Shown one piece after another: positions 35,606-43,764 of a stretch of 64,000 nt of DNA (the stretch's first letter is position 1; the number at the start of each line of letters is the position of its first letter). The notes under the pieces are model-generated. The model saw nothing but the letters and a program-made list of their open reading frames with translations. It did no database searches and was not told the origin of the DNA. The position numbers and the translations under genes are program-made. The stretch is from an uncultured Arthrobacter sp. (GTDB taxonomy: Bacteria > Actinomycetota > Actinomycetes > Actinomycetales > Micrococcaceae), in the NCBI RefSeq assembly GCF_947495145.1, contig NZ_CANLXP010000016.1:1-64000 (forward strand), written 5' to 3'.

Positions 35606-36597
35606 TGTACCGTCGCGCAACAGCCTGGTCCGCCGTCCTGGTCACCCTGGTGATCGCGACGGCGGGCTGTGCCGCGATTCCGGCAGGGGAGCGGGAGTTG
35701 AGCGGCGACTACTTCACCCATGACCCGGCGCTAGTCTCAGGTTCCGCGGGTGAGGACTGGTTCGTCTACTCCACCGGCGACGGGCAGGTTGCGGACGGCA
35801 ACATCCAGGTCCGCCGCTCCGACGACGGCGAGCACTGGGAGTACGCGGGCGAGGTATGGCAGGAGAAACCGGACTGGCTTGCGGAGGCTGTTCCCGGCGT
35901 CGACAATCTGTGGGCTCCGGAGCTCTATGAGCATGCAGGCACCTGGTACCTCTACTACTCGGCATCGACTTTCGGGAGCAACGAGTCGGTGATCGGGCTC
36001 GCGACGAACACCACCCTCGACCCTGAGGATCCTGACTATCAGTGGGTGGACCAGGGTGAAGTGATCTCCTCGGCGGGGGAAAACTTCAATGCGATTGACC
36101 CCGGCATTGTGGAAGATGCGGACGGCACACCGTGGATGAGCTTCGGCTCGTTTTGGGGAGGCCTGCAACTGGTCGAACTCCAGTGGCCCTCGGGGCTGCC
36201 CGCGGACCCGGCAGCCGAGCCTGTAACCATCGCCGACCGGGGTACGCCGCCGAACGCTATCGAGGCGCCGTACCTGATTGAGCGCGACGGCTACTTCTAC
36301 CTTTTTGTCTCGAAGGACTTCTGCTGCCAGGGCCTGGACAGCACCTACAACATAGCCGTAGGTCGGTCGGAGAATATCGAAGGCCCCTATGTGGACCGTG
36401 ACGGCGTTCCCATGCTCGACGACGGCGGCACACCCTTGCTGGCGAGCGATGGCCCTCGTGTGGGGCCGGGCGGGCAGTCCGTATCCAAGGACATACTGGC
36501 CTTTCACTACTACGATGAAACACTCGACGGCGCGTTCCGGCTCGGTCTGGTTCCCCTCAACTGGAACGACGGCTGGCCCACAGCGCGCTGGGATTAG
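35605..36597 (+). CDS. GH43 arabinanase lipoprotein
   Basis: A 330-residue cell-surface GH43 enzyme. The signal peptide ends in lipobox ATAGC (C22), so it is membrane anchored. Catalytic residues are D40 (FTHDPALV), D165 (NFNAIDPGIV) and E220 (NAIEAPYLIE). SKDFCCQGLDSTYNIAVGRS closely parallels the secreted GH43 at 26.8-28.3 kb, so the two are paralogues, this one lacking the Ig-like domain. It would trim arabinan at the surface next to the importer. ATG 35605 overlaps the GH51 stop (TAATG). Confidence 0.88.
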   Translation: MYRRATAWSAVLVTLVIATAGCAAIPAGERELSGDYFTHDPALVSGSAGEDWFVYSTGDGQVADGNIQVRRSDDGEHWEYAGEVWQEKPDWLAEAVPGVDNLWAPELYEHAGTWYLYYSASTFGSNESVIGLATNTTLDPEDPDYQWVDQGEVISSAGENFNAIDPGIVEDADGTPWMSFGSFWGGLQLVELQWPSGLPADPAAEPVTIADRGTPPNAIEAPYLIERDGYFYLFVSKDFCCQGLDSTYNIAVGRSENIEGPYVDRDGVPMLDDGGTPLLASDGPRVGPGGQSVSKDILAFHYYDETLDGAFRLGLVPLNWNDGWPTARWD

Positions 36598-36606
36598 GAA
36601 GCACTC

Positions 36607-38766
36607 ATGGAATCCCGAACCGCCACCGTTACGCCCGCAGCACCGCGTTCCCCGGAACGCCTGACGCTGAAGCCCCTGGGCTTCGACGCTGTAACTTTCA
36701 ATCCTGCCGGGATGCTCGGTGGCTGGCAGGAGATCAACCGCAACGCGAGCCTGCGCCACTGCATCGAGCAGTTGGAGGTATCCGGTGCGCTGCCGAATAT
36801 GCGGGCCGCTGCGGAGCCAAAGGAGGCAGCGTCGTCGTACACCTTTGCTGGCTTCCACTTTGCCGATTCCGACATCTACAAAGTGCTGGAGGCCCTCGGT
36901 TGGGAAGCCGGCCGCAGCGATGTCTCGGAGTTTTTGCCGTTTGTGGACGGGACAGTGGATTTGCTTGCCCGCGCGCAGCAGGAGAGCGGCTACCTCAACT
37001 CCTTCTACGCCGCAGCGCCGGACCGGCAGTTCGCCGATTTGCGGTGGGGGCACGAGCTGTACTGTCTCGGTCATTTACTGCAGGCCGGCATCGCCTGGGC
37101 CCGAACGAGCGGCCGGACCGACCTGCTGGACATCGGCATCCGCTTCGCCGAACTGGTGGAGCGCACCTTCCCGCCCGGCGGCCGTCCGCCGGTCTGCGGA
37201 CACCCGGAGATCGAGACCGCCCTCGTGGAGCTGTACCGGCACACCGGCGAGACCCGCTGGCTGGAGCTCGCGCGGCGCATGGTCGATGCCCGCGGTCACC
37301 GGAGCGTCGGCGAAGATCGGTTCGGCTACCAGTACTTCCAGGACCATCTGCCGGTGCGCGACGTCCCCGGGGCTACCGGGCATGTGGTGCGTCAGCTGTA
37401 CCTGACGGCCGGGGTCGCGGATCTGTACACCGAGGACGGCGACGAGGACCTGCTCGAAGCTTTGAAGCGCATCTGGTCCGACGTGCACTCCCGCAAGATG
37501 TACATCACCGGTGGCCTCGGTTCCCGGCATCGCGACGAAGCGTTTGGAGACCCTTTCGAGCTGCCGCCGGACCGCGCCTACTCGGAAACCTGCGCGGCAA
37601 TCTCCAGCCTCCAGTTCAACTGGCGGATGCTGCTGATCACCGGTGAGGCGAAGTACGCGGACGAGCTCGAGCGCGCCCTGTACAACGCCGTTGCGGGGTC
37701 CACCTCACCGGCGGGAACTGAATACTTCTACTCCAACCCGCTGCAGGTCCGCACCGAGCGCGACGGCGAACACGAGCAGGCGCCCGCCCGGCGCGCACCC
37801 TGGTACGACTGTGCCTGCTGTCCGCCGAACCTTGCCCGCCTGCTTTCGTCGCTTCACTCCTATGCCGCGACCACCGACGACGACGGCGGCCTTCACCTGC
37901 ATCTCTATGAGCCCGGCGACATCCGGCTTCCGCAGGCGTCCGTGACCGTAGCGACGGGATACCCGTTCGACGGCCGGATCAAGCTCGAGGTTGCGGGCGA
38001 TCTGCCGTGGTTGTCGCTGCGGGTTCCCGGATGGGCAAGCTCTTACGAGCTATCCGTGAACGGTGTGGAAGAGCAGGTGGAGCCTGTGGACGGCTACCTG
38101 CGACTTGCCGACGTTGGCCCCGGGACGATTGAGCTGGTGCTGGACATGCCCGCACGGCTTCGGGCGCCGCACCCGCATATCGACGCCGTCCGAGGCTGTC
38201 TCGCGGTGACGAGAGGGCCGATCGTGTACGCGCTGGAACAGACCGACTTGCCCGCCGACGTCGTAATCGAGGATGTGCTGCTCGATCCATTAAGCCAGCC
38301 CGTCGTGACTGCTTCGGAACCGCTAGTTTCGGGCGACATCAGTGTTCCGAAGGTGAGCATCTCTGCGGCGGTCAGGCCGCCGTCGTCGTCGGAGCCTTAT
38401 CCCCTTGCGGGAGAGCCGGCGGCGGGCGGGGGAAGCACTTTCACCGTGGACCTCGTTCCGTACTTCCGCTGGGGCAACCGCGGCTCAGGCGGCATGCGCG
38501 TCTGGATTCCGACGATCCCTCAAGGGGTGGTGCGCACCCGCTCCGGATGGCAGGCTGGGGCAATGTCATTCAGCAAGGGAACCAAGGTCACCTGGAACAC
38601 GTCGCAGGGCAAGACGCACGGCAAGGTCGTGGAGAAGAAGGACAAGGAGTTCACCTTCGACGGCCAGAAGTTCAACGCGTCGAAGGATGAGCCCTACTAC
38701 ATCGTCGAGAGCGAGAAGTCGGGCAAGCAGGCGGCGCACAAGGAAAGCGCGCTCGACGAACAGTAG
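36607..38766 (+). CDS. GH127 beta-L-arabinofuranosidase fused in frame to DUF2945
   Basis: One uninterrupted 719-codon frame. Residues 18-635 are a GH127 enzyme. Its metal-thiolate site matches the known HypBA1 layout: E327 and C329 in SETC, C404/C405 in DCACCPPN, and acid/base candidate E311 sixteen residues before E327, the same spacing as in HypBA1. The GH127 part ends at RWGNRGSGGMRVWIP-type text. After a 16-residue joint, residues 653-719 (from base 38563) are a DUF2945/HVA1 Tudor-like protein (FSKGTKVTWNTSQGKTHGKV), normally an independent gene of about 67 residues. Either the GH127 stop was lost or two proteins are translated, with ATG 38563 as a second start. No signal peptide. Confidence 0.85.
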   Translation: MESRTATVTPAAPRSPERLTLKPLGFDAVTFNPAGMLGGWQEINRNASLRHCIEQLEVSGALPNMRAAAEPKEAASSYTFAGFHFADSDIYKVLEALGWEAGRSDVSEFLPFVDGTVDLLARAQQESGYLNSFYAAAPDRQFADLRWGHELYCLGHLLQAGIAWARTSGRTDLLDIGIRFAELVERTFPPGGRPPVCGHPEIETALVELYRHTGETRWLELARRMVDARGHRSVGEDRFGYQYFQDHLPVRDVPGATGHVVRQLYLTAGVADLYTEDGDEDLLEALKRIWSDVHSRKMYITGGLGSRHRDEAFGDPFELPPDRAYSETCAAISSLQFNWRMLLITGEAKYADELERALYNAVAGSTSPAGTEYFYSNPLQVRTERDGEHEQAPARRAPWYDCACCPPNLARLLSSLHSYAATTDDDGGLHLHLYEPGDIRLPQASVTVATGYPFDGRIKLEVAGDLPWLSLRVPGWASSYELSVNGVEEQVEPVDGYLRLADVGPGTIELVLDMPARLRAPHPHIDAVRGCLAVTRGPIVYALEQTDLPADVVIEDVLLDPLSQPVVTASEPLVSGDISVPKVSISAAVRPPSSSEPYPLAGEPAAGGGSTFTVDLVPYFRWGNRGSGGMRVWIPTIPQGVVRTRSGWQAGAMSFSKGTKVTWNTSQGKTHGKVVEKKDKEFTFDGQKFNASKDEPYYIVESEKSGKQAAHKESALDEQ

Positions 38767-38797
38767 CGGGAATGTTTCCCGGTCTTCGCCGGTTCAA

Positions 38798-38817
38798 CTA
38801 GATGCAAACGCATTTAG
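38798..38817. promoter_or_regulatory. Inverted repeat upstream of FMN reductase gene
   Basis: CTAGATGC, 4-nt spacer, GCATTTAG: an 8-bp inverted repeat with one mismatch, 25 nt before the FMN-reductase ATG. Position and symmetry fit an operator for a dimeric regulator such as a MarR-type protein. No regulator gene is adjacent. Confidence 0.5.
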
Positions 38818-38842
38818 AAACGTAGCAACTGGAGGACCGGCA

Positions 38843-39469
38843 ATGGAAACACGCCGAGTAGTAGTGGTGTCGGGCGGAATGGGATCGCCGTCGTCGAGTC
38901 GGATGCTGGCCGATCAACTGGGCGAGGCAGCACGGCGCGAGCTGGAGCGTGCCGAGGTTCACGCCGACATCACCACCATCGAATTGCGTGAACTTGCCGT
39001 GGACATCGCCAACAATATGGTTGCGGGCTTCGCTCCGCCTGCGCTGGCGGACGCCCTGAAGTCCGTCGCCGACGCCGATGCGCTGATCGTCGTGAGCCCC
39101 GTCTTTTCCGGTTCCTACAGCGGTCTGCTGAAGTCTTTCTTCGACGTCCTCGACAACACCGCGCTCGACGGAATGCCCGTGCTCATCGCTGCCACCGGCG
39201 GCAGTGTCCGGCACTCACTCATGCTCGATCACGCCATGCGCCCGCTCTTCACCTATCTCCGCGCCCGCGTTGTCTCGACCGGCGTGTATGCCGGTCCGGA
39301 AGACTGGGGAACCGGATCCGACGGCGCGCCCGCCCTGGACCAGCGCGTCACCCGCGCGGCCAGCGAACTCGCCGGAATGGTTGCGGGAACGACGACGGCG
39401 CGCCGCCCCAATGGGCTGCAGGCCTCCCTGCCGTTCGAGCAGCTTCTCGCGCAGGTGCAGGGCCGCTGA
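38843..39469 (+). CDS. NADPH-dependent FMN reductase family protein
   Basis: A 208-residue flavodoxin-like oxidoreductase. It opens with a phosphate-binding loop SGGMGSPSSSRMLADQL and has SPVFSGSYSGLLKSFFDVL, typical of NAD(P)H:FMN reductases of the CE1759 type. It probably supplies reduced flavin or detoxifies quinones. GGAGGA at 38831-38836 fixes ATG 38843. The gene lies 76 nt after the DUF2945 stop, with an inverted-repeat operator candidate between them, so it is likely a separate unit from the arabinan operon. Confidence 0.85.
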   Translation: METRRVVVVSGGMGSPSSSRMLADQLGEAARRELERAEVHADITTIELRELAVDIANNMVAGFAPPALADALKSVADADALIVVSPVFSGSYSGLLKSFFDVLDNTALDGMPVLIAATGGSVRHSLMLDHAMRPLFTYLRARVVSTGVYAGPEDWGTGSDGAPALDQRVTRAASELAGMVAGTTTARRPNGLQASLPFEQLLAQVQGR

Positions 39470-39503
39470 TCCGCCACCCGGGACATCCCACCCAATCGCG
39501 GAT

Positions 39504-39535
39504 TTCAGTGGGAATGTCTAGACATTCCCACTGAA
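39504..39535. repeat. Perfect 32-bp palindrome with related flanking half-sites
   Basis: The half TTCAGTGGGAATGTCT (39504-39519) is followed without spacer by its exact reverse complement (39520-39535), centred on TCTAGA. Flanks carry related text: GGGACATCCCACC at about 39480-39492 and TTCACTGGGATATCC at about 39544-39558. It lies between the FMN-reductase stop (39469) and the FAD-oxidoreductase start (39609). A spacerless palindrome of this length is more like a protein-binding site or a cruciform-forming repeat than a terminator. Confidence 0.75.
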
Positions 39536-39608
39536 CGCGTCCGTTCACTGGGATATCCGGAGTTGGTCAGGGCTGCGCCGGCATGCTCAAGCATGTTTTG
39601 CTGGACCC

Positions 39609-40697
39609 ATGACTCGGATTGCAGTGGTGGGTGCAGGAATCGTCGGACTGGCTACAGCCCATGCCCTCGTGAAGGAGGGCGCGGATGTCACCATCTACGA
39701 GTCCGGAACACCCGGCGGCGGACAGTCTGCCGGCGACGGCCGGATCTTCCGGCACGCCCACGACGACGTCCGGCTGGCCGGGTTCGTCAGCCACAGCCGC
39801 ACCCTCTGGCGGCAGTGGGAGGCCGAGTTCGGCGTGGAACTGGTGTCCGATGCCGGAGCCGTGGCGATCGGCGACAGTGTCGAGGACAAACTGCGCGTTC
39901 TCAGCGACCTTCCACACATCCTTCTTGCGCTGCTGGCACCGGGACAACTCGCATCAGCGCTGCCGATCCTCGCGGACTTCGAGGGTAAGGCCATGCTCGA
40001 TCTGGACGGCGGCACTATCCGTACTCTCGCCGCTTTCCGGGCCCTGACCGCGAGCCTTTCCGCCGCTCTGGTGGCGGACCACGTGCTGACCGTCCAGCAC
40101 ACCGTCGAGGGGAAGGTCGAAATCCGTACCGGGACCCGCGTTGACCGGTTTGACCATGCCGTCCTGTGCGCCGGCCGCGGCACGGCTCCGCTGGCGCGGG
40201 ATGCAGGGCTCGAAATTCCTGTTGAACTCGCAGCCCATGCCCGGGTGACGTTCCGGGTACGGGGAGACGCTGACACGCCGTTGCCGACCTTCCAGGACGG
40301 CAGCGGAACTTTCGGGGAAACCGGGATCTACGCGGCGCCGTCGGCCGATAACCGTTCCTACTCGGTGGGCCTCAGCGAAACAACCGGGGTACGGCAGGAC
40401 GGAAGCCTCTCGGACCCCACCGCACTCACGTTACTTGCCGCCCGTGCAGCGACCTATGTCCGCCATGCTTTGCCGGGCCTGGACCCAGAGCCGTCCGGCT
40501 ACGTGCACTGCTGGGTGACCCGTCTGCCCTGGGGCGAGGACGGCGTCGGCGTCTGGTCTACCGGCAAAATCAGCGCCATTGCCGGCCATAACCTCTTCAA
40601 ACAGGCACCGGCACTGGGGGAGGCGCTGGCAGAAACCGCACTGTCCGGCGTCGTACCGGCTGTCCTTCGCCCGGAAGCGCAGCTCGGAAAGGCCTGA
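39609..40697 (+). CDS. FAD-dependent oxidoreductase, DAO family
   Basis: A 362-residue D-amino-acid-oxidase-type flavoprotein. The FAD-binding Rossmann motif is at the N-terminus (RIAVVGAGIVGLATAHALV) with the acidic residue at the end of the second strand (VTIYES). GGGQSAGDGRIFRHAH and a C-terminal GVWSTGKISAIAGHNLFKQAPALGE complete the fold. Substrate is likely an amine or amino acid (glycine/sarcosine-oxidase-like), but family text does not fix it. It is flanked by a long palindrome upstream and converges on the phenolic-lipid operon 12 nt beyond its stop. Confidence 0.82.
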   Translation: MTRIAVVGAGIVGLATAHALVKEGADVTIYESGTPGGGQSAGDGRIFRHAHDDVRLAGFVSHSRTLWRQWEAEFGVELVSDAGAVAIGDSVEDKLRVLSDLPHILLALLAPGQLASALPILADFEGKAMLDLDGGTIRTLAAFRALTASLSAALVADHVLTVQHTVEGKVEIRTGTRVDRFDHAVLCAGRGTAPLARDAGLEIPVELAAHARVTFRVRGDADTPLPTFQDGSGTFGETGIYAAPSADNRSYSVGLSETTGVRQDGSLSDPTALTLLAARAATYVRHALPGLDPEPSGYVHCWVTRLPWGEDGVGVWSTGKISAIAGHNLFKQAPALGEALAETALSGVVPAVLRPEAQLGKA

Positions 40698-40709
40698 TCG
40701 CGCACAGGG

Positions 40710-41831
40710 TCAGTGCATCGTGAAGGTGCGGGCTACGGCGTCGTGCACTCGCGGCACTCCGGCCATCCTGCCCATCACCCGGTTGCGCGCGGCCAGCATG
40801 CCCGGCGGGAGCGGACGCCCGAGGATCATATTGATGTGCGCCTGGCGCGAGGCCGCCAGTGCCGCCCGGCGCCGCTCATCGTTGAAGCGCCGAAGGCCAA
40901 GCCCGACGTCGGTGCCCGCCAGCGACGCAACAACCAGCGGCACCAGCTGTACGGCGTCGAGCCACCCCAGGTTCATGCCCTGTCCGCCGATGGGCGACAC
41001 CTCATGTGCGGCATCGCCGATCAGCGTGATACGCCCCTGCACAAACCGGTCGGCGATGCGCCGTCGGACCGCGAAGGAGCTCAGCATCGTGTTGTTCCGG
41101 GTGTCGACGCCCACGCCGGTGCGGCTCGCCACCAATCCCGCGACCGCTTCGGCCGTGGGGTCTTCCATCAGCGACGGCATCCGCACCACCCAACGACGGA
41201 CGGAGCCGGGCAGCGGGAATGACTCAACAATTCCGCCGGCCTCCAGGTACAGGGCGGCGGTGCTTCCGTCCCCGGTGGTGTCCGGGAAGTCCCCCATGAC
41301 GTAGGCATCGGGATACGGTCGGATGCTGGCGCCGATACCCGCTGCGTCGCGCACCGTGCTCCGGGACCCGTCTGCGCCGATGAGCAACGCGGACCGGTGA
41401 GTGCCGCGGCCGGTGACGGTGAGCACCTCGCCCCCGACGTCGTGAACGGCCTCGACGGTTTCGCCCCTGCGCAGCGCGTCCGGCGCGAGTTCAGCGAGCC
41501 GCTCCGAGAGGATGCGCTCAGTATGTTCCTGTGGAATCGCCAGCACGTAGCGGCGCTTGCCGGGTAGGGATGAGAAGGACAGTTCAGCGACTGTCCGCCC
41601 GCCGCTCCGCGCAACACCCCCGGGAATCTGCACCCCTGCGGCAACCAGGTCATCGGCGACTCCGGCCTGCTCGAGTGCGGCAAGCGCCGGCGGGTGGATA
41701 CCGATCGCACGGGAGTGCGAACTGCGCTCGGTGCGGCGTTCCAGGACCTCCACCTCAACACCCGACTGCGCCAGCAGGATCGCGGCGAACAATCCCACCG
41801 GGCCGCCACCGACTATCAGGACATCAGGCAC
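40710..41831 (-). CDS. FAD-dependent aromatic monooxygenase (phenolic-lipid operon)
   Basis: A 373-residue group A flavin monooxygenase. N-terminal GGGPVGLFAAILLAQSG binds FAD; the second FAD motif is GDAAHEVSPIGGQGMNLGWLDA. It would hydroxylate an aromatic ring using NAD(P)H and oxygen. It is the last gene of a three-gene leftward operon with a type III PKS and a methyltransferase and overlaps the methyltransferase gene by 8 bases. By analogy to the SrsABC set of Streptomyces griseus, the substrate would be an alkylresorcinol that is oxidised toward a hydroquinone or quinone. That assignment is inference from context. Confidence 0.85.
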   Translation of the reverse strand: MPDVLIVGGGPVGLFAAILLAQSGVEVEVLERRTERSSHSRAIGIHPPALAALEQAGVADDLVAAGVQIPGGVARSGGRTVAELSFSSLPGKRRYVLAIPQEHTERILSERLAELAPDALRRGETVEAVHDVGGEVLTVTGRGTHRSALLIGADGSRSTVRDAAGIGASIRPYPDAYVMGDFPDTTGDGSTAALYLEAGGIVESFPLPGSVRRWVVRMPSLMEDPTAEAVAGLVASRTGVGVDTRNNTMLSSFAVRRRIADRFVQGRITLIGDAAHEVSPIGGQGMNLGWLDAVQLVPLVVASLAGTDVGLGLRRFNDERRRAALAASRQAHINMILGRPLPPGMLAARNRVMGRMAGVPRVHDAVARTFTMH

Positions 41832-42510
41832 GGCGTACCAGCAGATTACGGAACGGCACCTGCCGCTCCACGCGCCAGCCGGTTGGTACGACGGCGCGCA
41901 GTTCCTTCGCCAGGTAGCTTCGCCGGATCGACGTCAGCCCGTCCACGCGGATGTAGGACCCGCGCATCGGCAGCGTTACCAGCGAAAACAGGGGATATCC
42001 GACGCGTGTTCGCCGGATGTCGCTGTGCAGGACGAGCCGGGTGCTCAGCTTCTCCGAGTCGCTGAGCAGCCCGCTCAGTTCGTCCGCCGAGAGGTGATGG
42101 AGCACGTGGTTGGAGGTGACGACGTCGAACTGGGCACCTTCGGCGACCAGCTCCGAAGTGAACGCACGCCGGTAGGTGAGCCCCGGCGTCGTCGGCTGGC
42201 TGCTTGCGAAGGCATTGGCGCGTTCGTCAGGGTCAATCGCGGTGATCTCCAGTTCGAAGCCGTCGCGGGCAGCCCAGCGGGCAAACGCACGCGGCACATC
42301 ACCGCCGCCGGAACCGACGTCGAGCAGGGTGTTGGTACGCGACGCCGACAGGACGGGCCGGATGTAGCGCGCCCAGGTGCGGTGCCAGCCGGTGACCGTG
42401 CGGTTGACGAGCGGGAACTGTGCGTAGGTGCGGTCGAGCATCTCCGGATCGCAGTCGGGCTTGTCCATTTCCTCGATCGCGGTGAGGTTCCGGTGCGTGA
42501 GGAACGCCAT
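41824..42510 (-). CDS. Class I SAM methyltransferase (phenolic-lipid operon)
   Basis: A 228-residue soluble methyltransferase. Motif I is LLDVGSGGGDVPRAFARWA (about residues 66-84), with ITAIDPDERANAF as motif II and VVTSNHVLHHLSADEL as motif IV/post-motif. Its ATG ends 1 base before the PKS stop codon on the minus strand, and its end overlaps the monooxygenase start by 8 bases, so the three proteins are coupled. It probably methylates a hydroxyl or ring carbon of the polyketide product. Confidence 0.85.
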   Translation of the reverse strand: MAFLTHRNLTAIEEMDKPDCDPEMLDRTYAQFPLVNRTVTGWHRTWARYIRPVLSASRTNTLLDVGSGGGDVPRAFARWAARDGFELEITAIDPDERANAFASSQPTTPGLTYRRAFTSELVAEGAQFDVVTSNHVLHHLSADELSGLLSDSEKLSTRLVLHSDIRRTRVGYPLFSLVTLPMRGSYIRVDGLTSIRRSYLAKELRAVVPTGWRVERQVPFRNLLVRRA

Positions 42511-43647
42511 TCAGGCGGAGGTCTTGGTCAGGAGCGCGGTCTCCACCGTCAGCCCCGGACCGAAGGCCATGGAGCAGATGCGCTCATTCGCGTCCAAGCC
42601 GGGCTGGTCGAGGATGTGCTTGAGGACAAACAGCACCGTTGCGCTGCTCATGTTCCCGTAGTTCCGTAGGGTTTCCCGGGCAGGGACCAGCTGGTCATCG
42701 CTGAGCTTCAGCTTGGCCTGGACCTTGTCCAGGATGCTCCGGCCGCCCGGGTGGATGGCCCAGTGCTCGATGTCCCGGTACTCGAGACCGATCAGGGACT
42801 CATCGCGTTCCAGCAGGGGAGCGAGGGCACCGACGATGTGCTCGTCGATGATGTGCGGCACGTAGGTTCCCAGCACCATTTCGAACCCCTCGTCGCCGAT
42901 GTTCCAGGCCATCGATTCCTCACCGACCGGCGTGAGGGTGGTTTCGAAGAAGTCGAGGGACAGGGCAGGGCCCGACGGCGGCGCCAGGTCGGGGCGGGCG
43001 GAAATGACCGCGGCAGCTGCGCCGTCGGCGAAGAGGGACGTACCCACAATGGTGTCCGGGTTGTTGGAAGACCTCACATGCAACGAGCAGAGCTCGGCGC
43101 TGACCACGAGGACCACAGCCTTTGGATCCGCCTCACAGAACGACTTTGCCGCCCGCAGGGCGGGGAATGCCGCGTAGCAGCCCATGAAGCCGAGGTGGTA
43201 GCGCTGTGCGGACGGGTTCAGACCCAGTGCGCGGACGATCTTGTAATCCGGTCCCGGGTTGAAAAAACCGGTGCAGGACACCGTTACCACGTGGGTGATG
43301 TCTGCCGCTTCAATGCCCTCAGCCGCATCAAGCGCTTTTTGCGCGGCTTCTACGAAGAGCTTGGTTCCAGCCTCGGCATACACCTCGTTGCGTGCCTTTG
43401 TGCCGGGGCTGAGGATGGTCATGGTCTCCGAATCGAAGAACACCGGGGTCTCGCTGTGGCGTTCGAGGGTGAGCTCCTCCACAGCCGTGTAACGGGTGTC
43501 GATGCCGGAGGAATCGAACGCGGCGGTCACCAGCCGCTGCCCCAGCCGGTTCAGTTTAGGCTGCGCGGCGAACACATCGCGCACCTGAGGCTGCACCATG
43601 ACGGTGGTCGGTACGGCGGTTTCGAGGGACCTCATCAGCACTGTCAT
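42511..43647 (-). CDS. Type III polyketide synthase
   Basis: A 378-residue chalcone-synthase-fold enzyme. The catalytic triad is complete: C157 in LGFMGCYAAFPAL, H299 in HWAIHPGGR, N332 in NYGNMSSAT. Type III PKSs extend a CoA starter with malonyl-CoA and cyclise it without an acyl carrier protein. With the downstream methyltransferase and FAD monooxygenase, the layout matches phenolic-lipid pathways in which fatty acyl starters give alkylresorcinols or alkylpyrones. I start at ATG 43647; an ATG four codons on (43635) is an alternative, and no clear ribosome binding site helps. Divergent from the lipoprotein gene at 43765. Confidence 0.9.
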   Translation of the reverse strand: MTVLMRSLETAVPTTVMVQPQVRDVFAAQPKLNRLGQRLVTAAFDSSGIDTRYTAVEELTLERHSETPVFFDSETMTILSPGTKARNEVYAEAGTKLFVEAAQKALDAAEGIEAADITHVVTVSCTGFFNPGPDYKIVRALGLNPSAQRYHLGFMGCYAAFPALRAAKSFCEADPKAVVLVVSAELCSLHVRSSNNPDTIVGTSLFADGAAAAVISARPDLAPPSGPALSLDFFETTLTPVGEESMAWNIGDEGFEMVLGTYVPHIIDEHIVGALAPLLERDESLIGLEYRDIEHWAIHPGGRSILDKVQAKLKLSDDQLVPARETLRNYGNMSSATVLFVLKHILDQPGLDANERICSMAFGPGLTVETALLTKTSA

Positions 43648-43764
43648 AGGTTCATTGTTAGGCGACCGAGTAACTGAACACAATACGAAGCAGGCTGACG
43701 ATGCGTTCGTTGCCTGCGCGCTGTGCCTGCCCGGACTCGCTTCCTATGGCGGTAGCGTGAAGTT

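Noticed and set aside
35737-37074. Leftward frame of 445 codons opposite GH43/GH127
   Set aside because: Spans two real genes on the other strand and lacks any family text.
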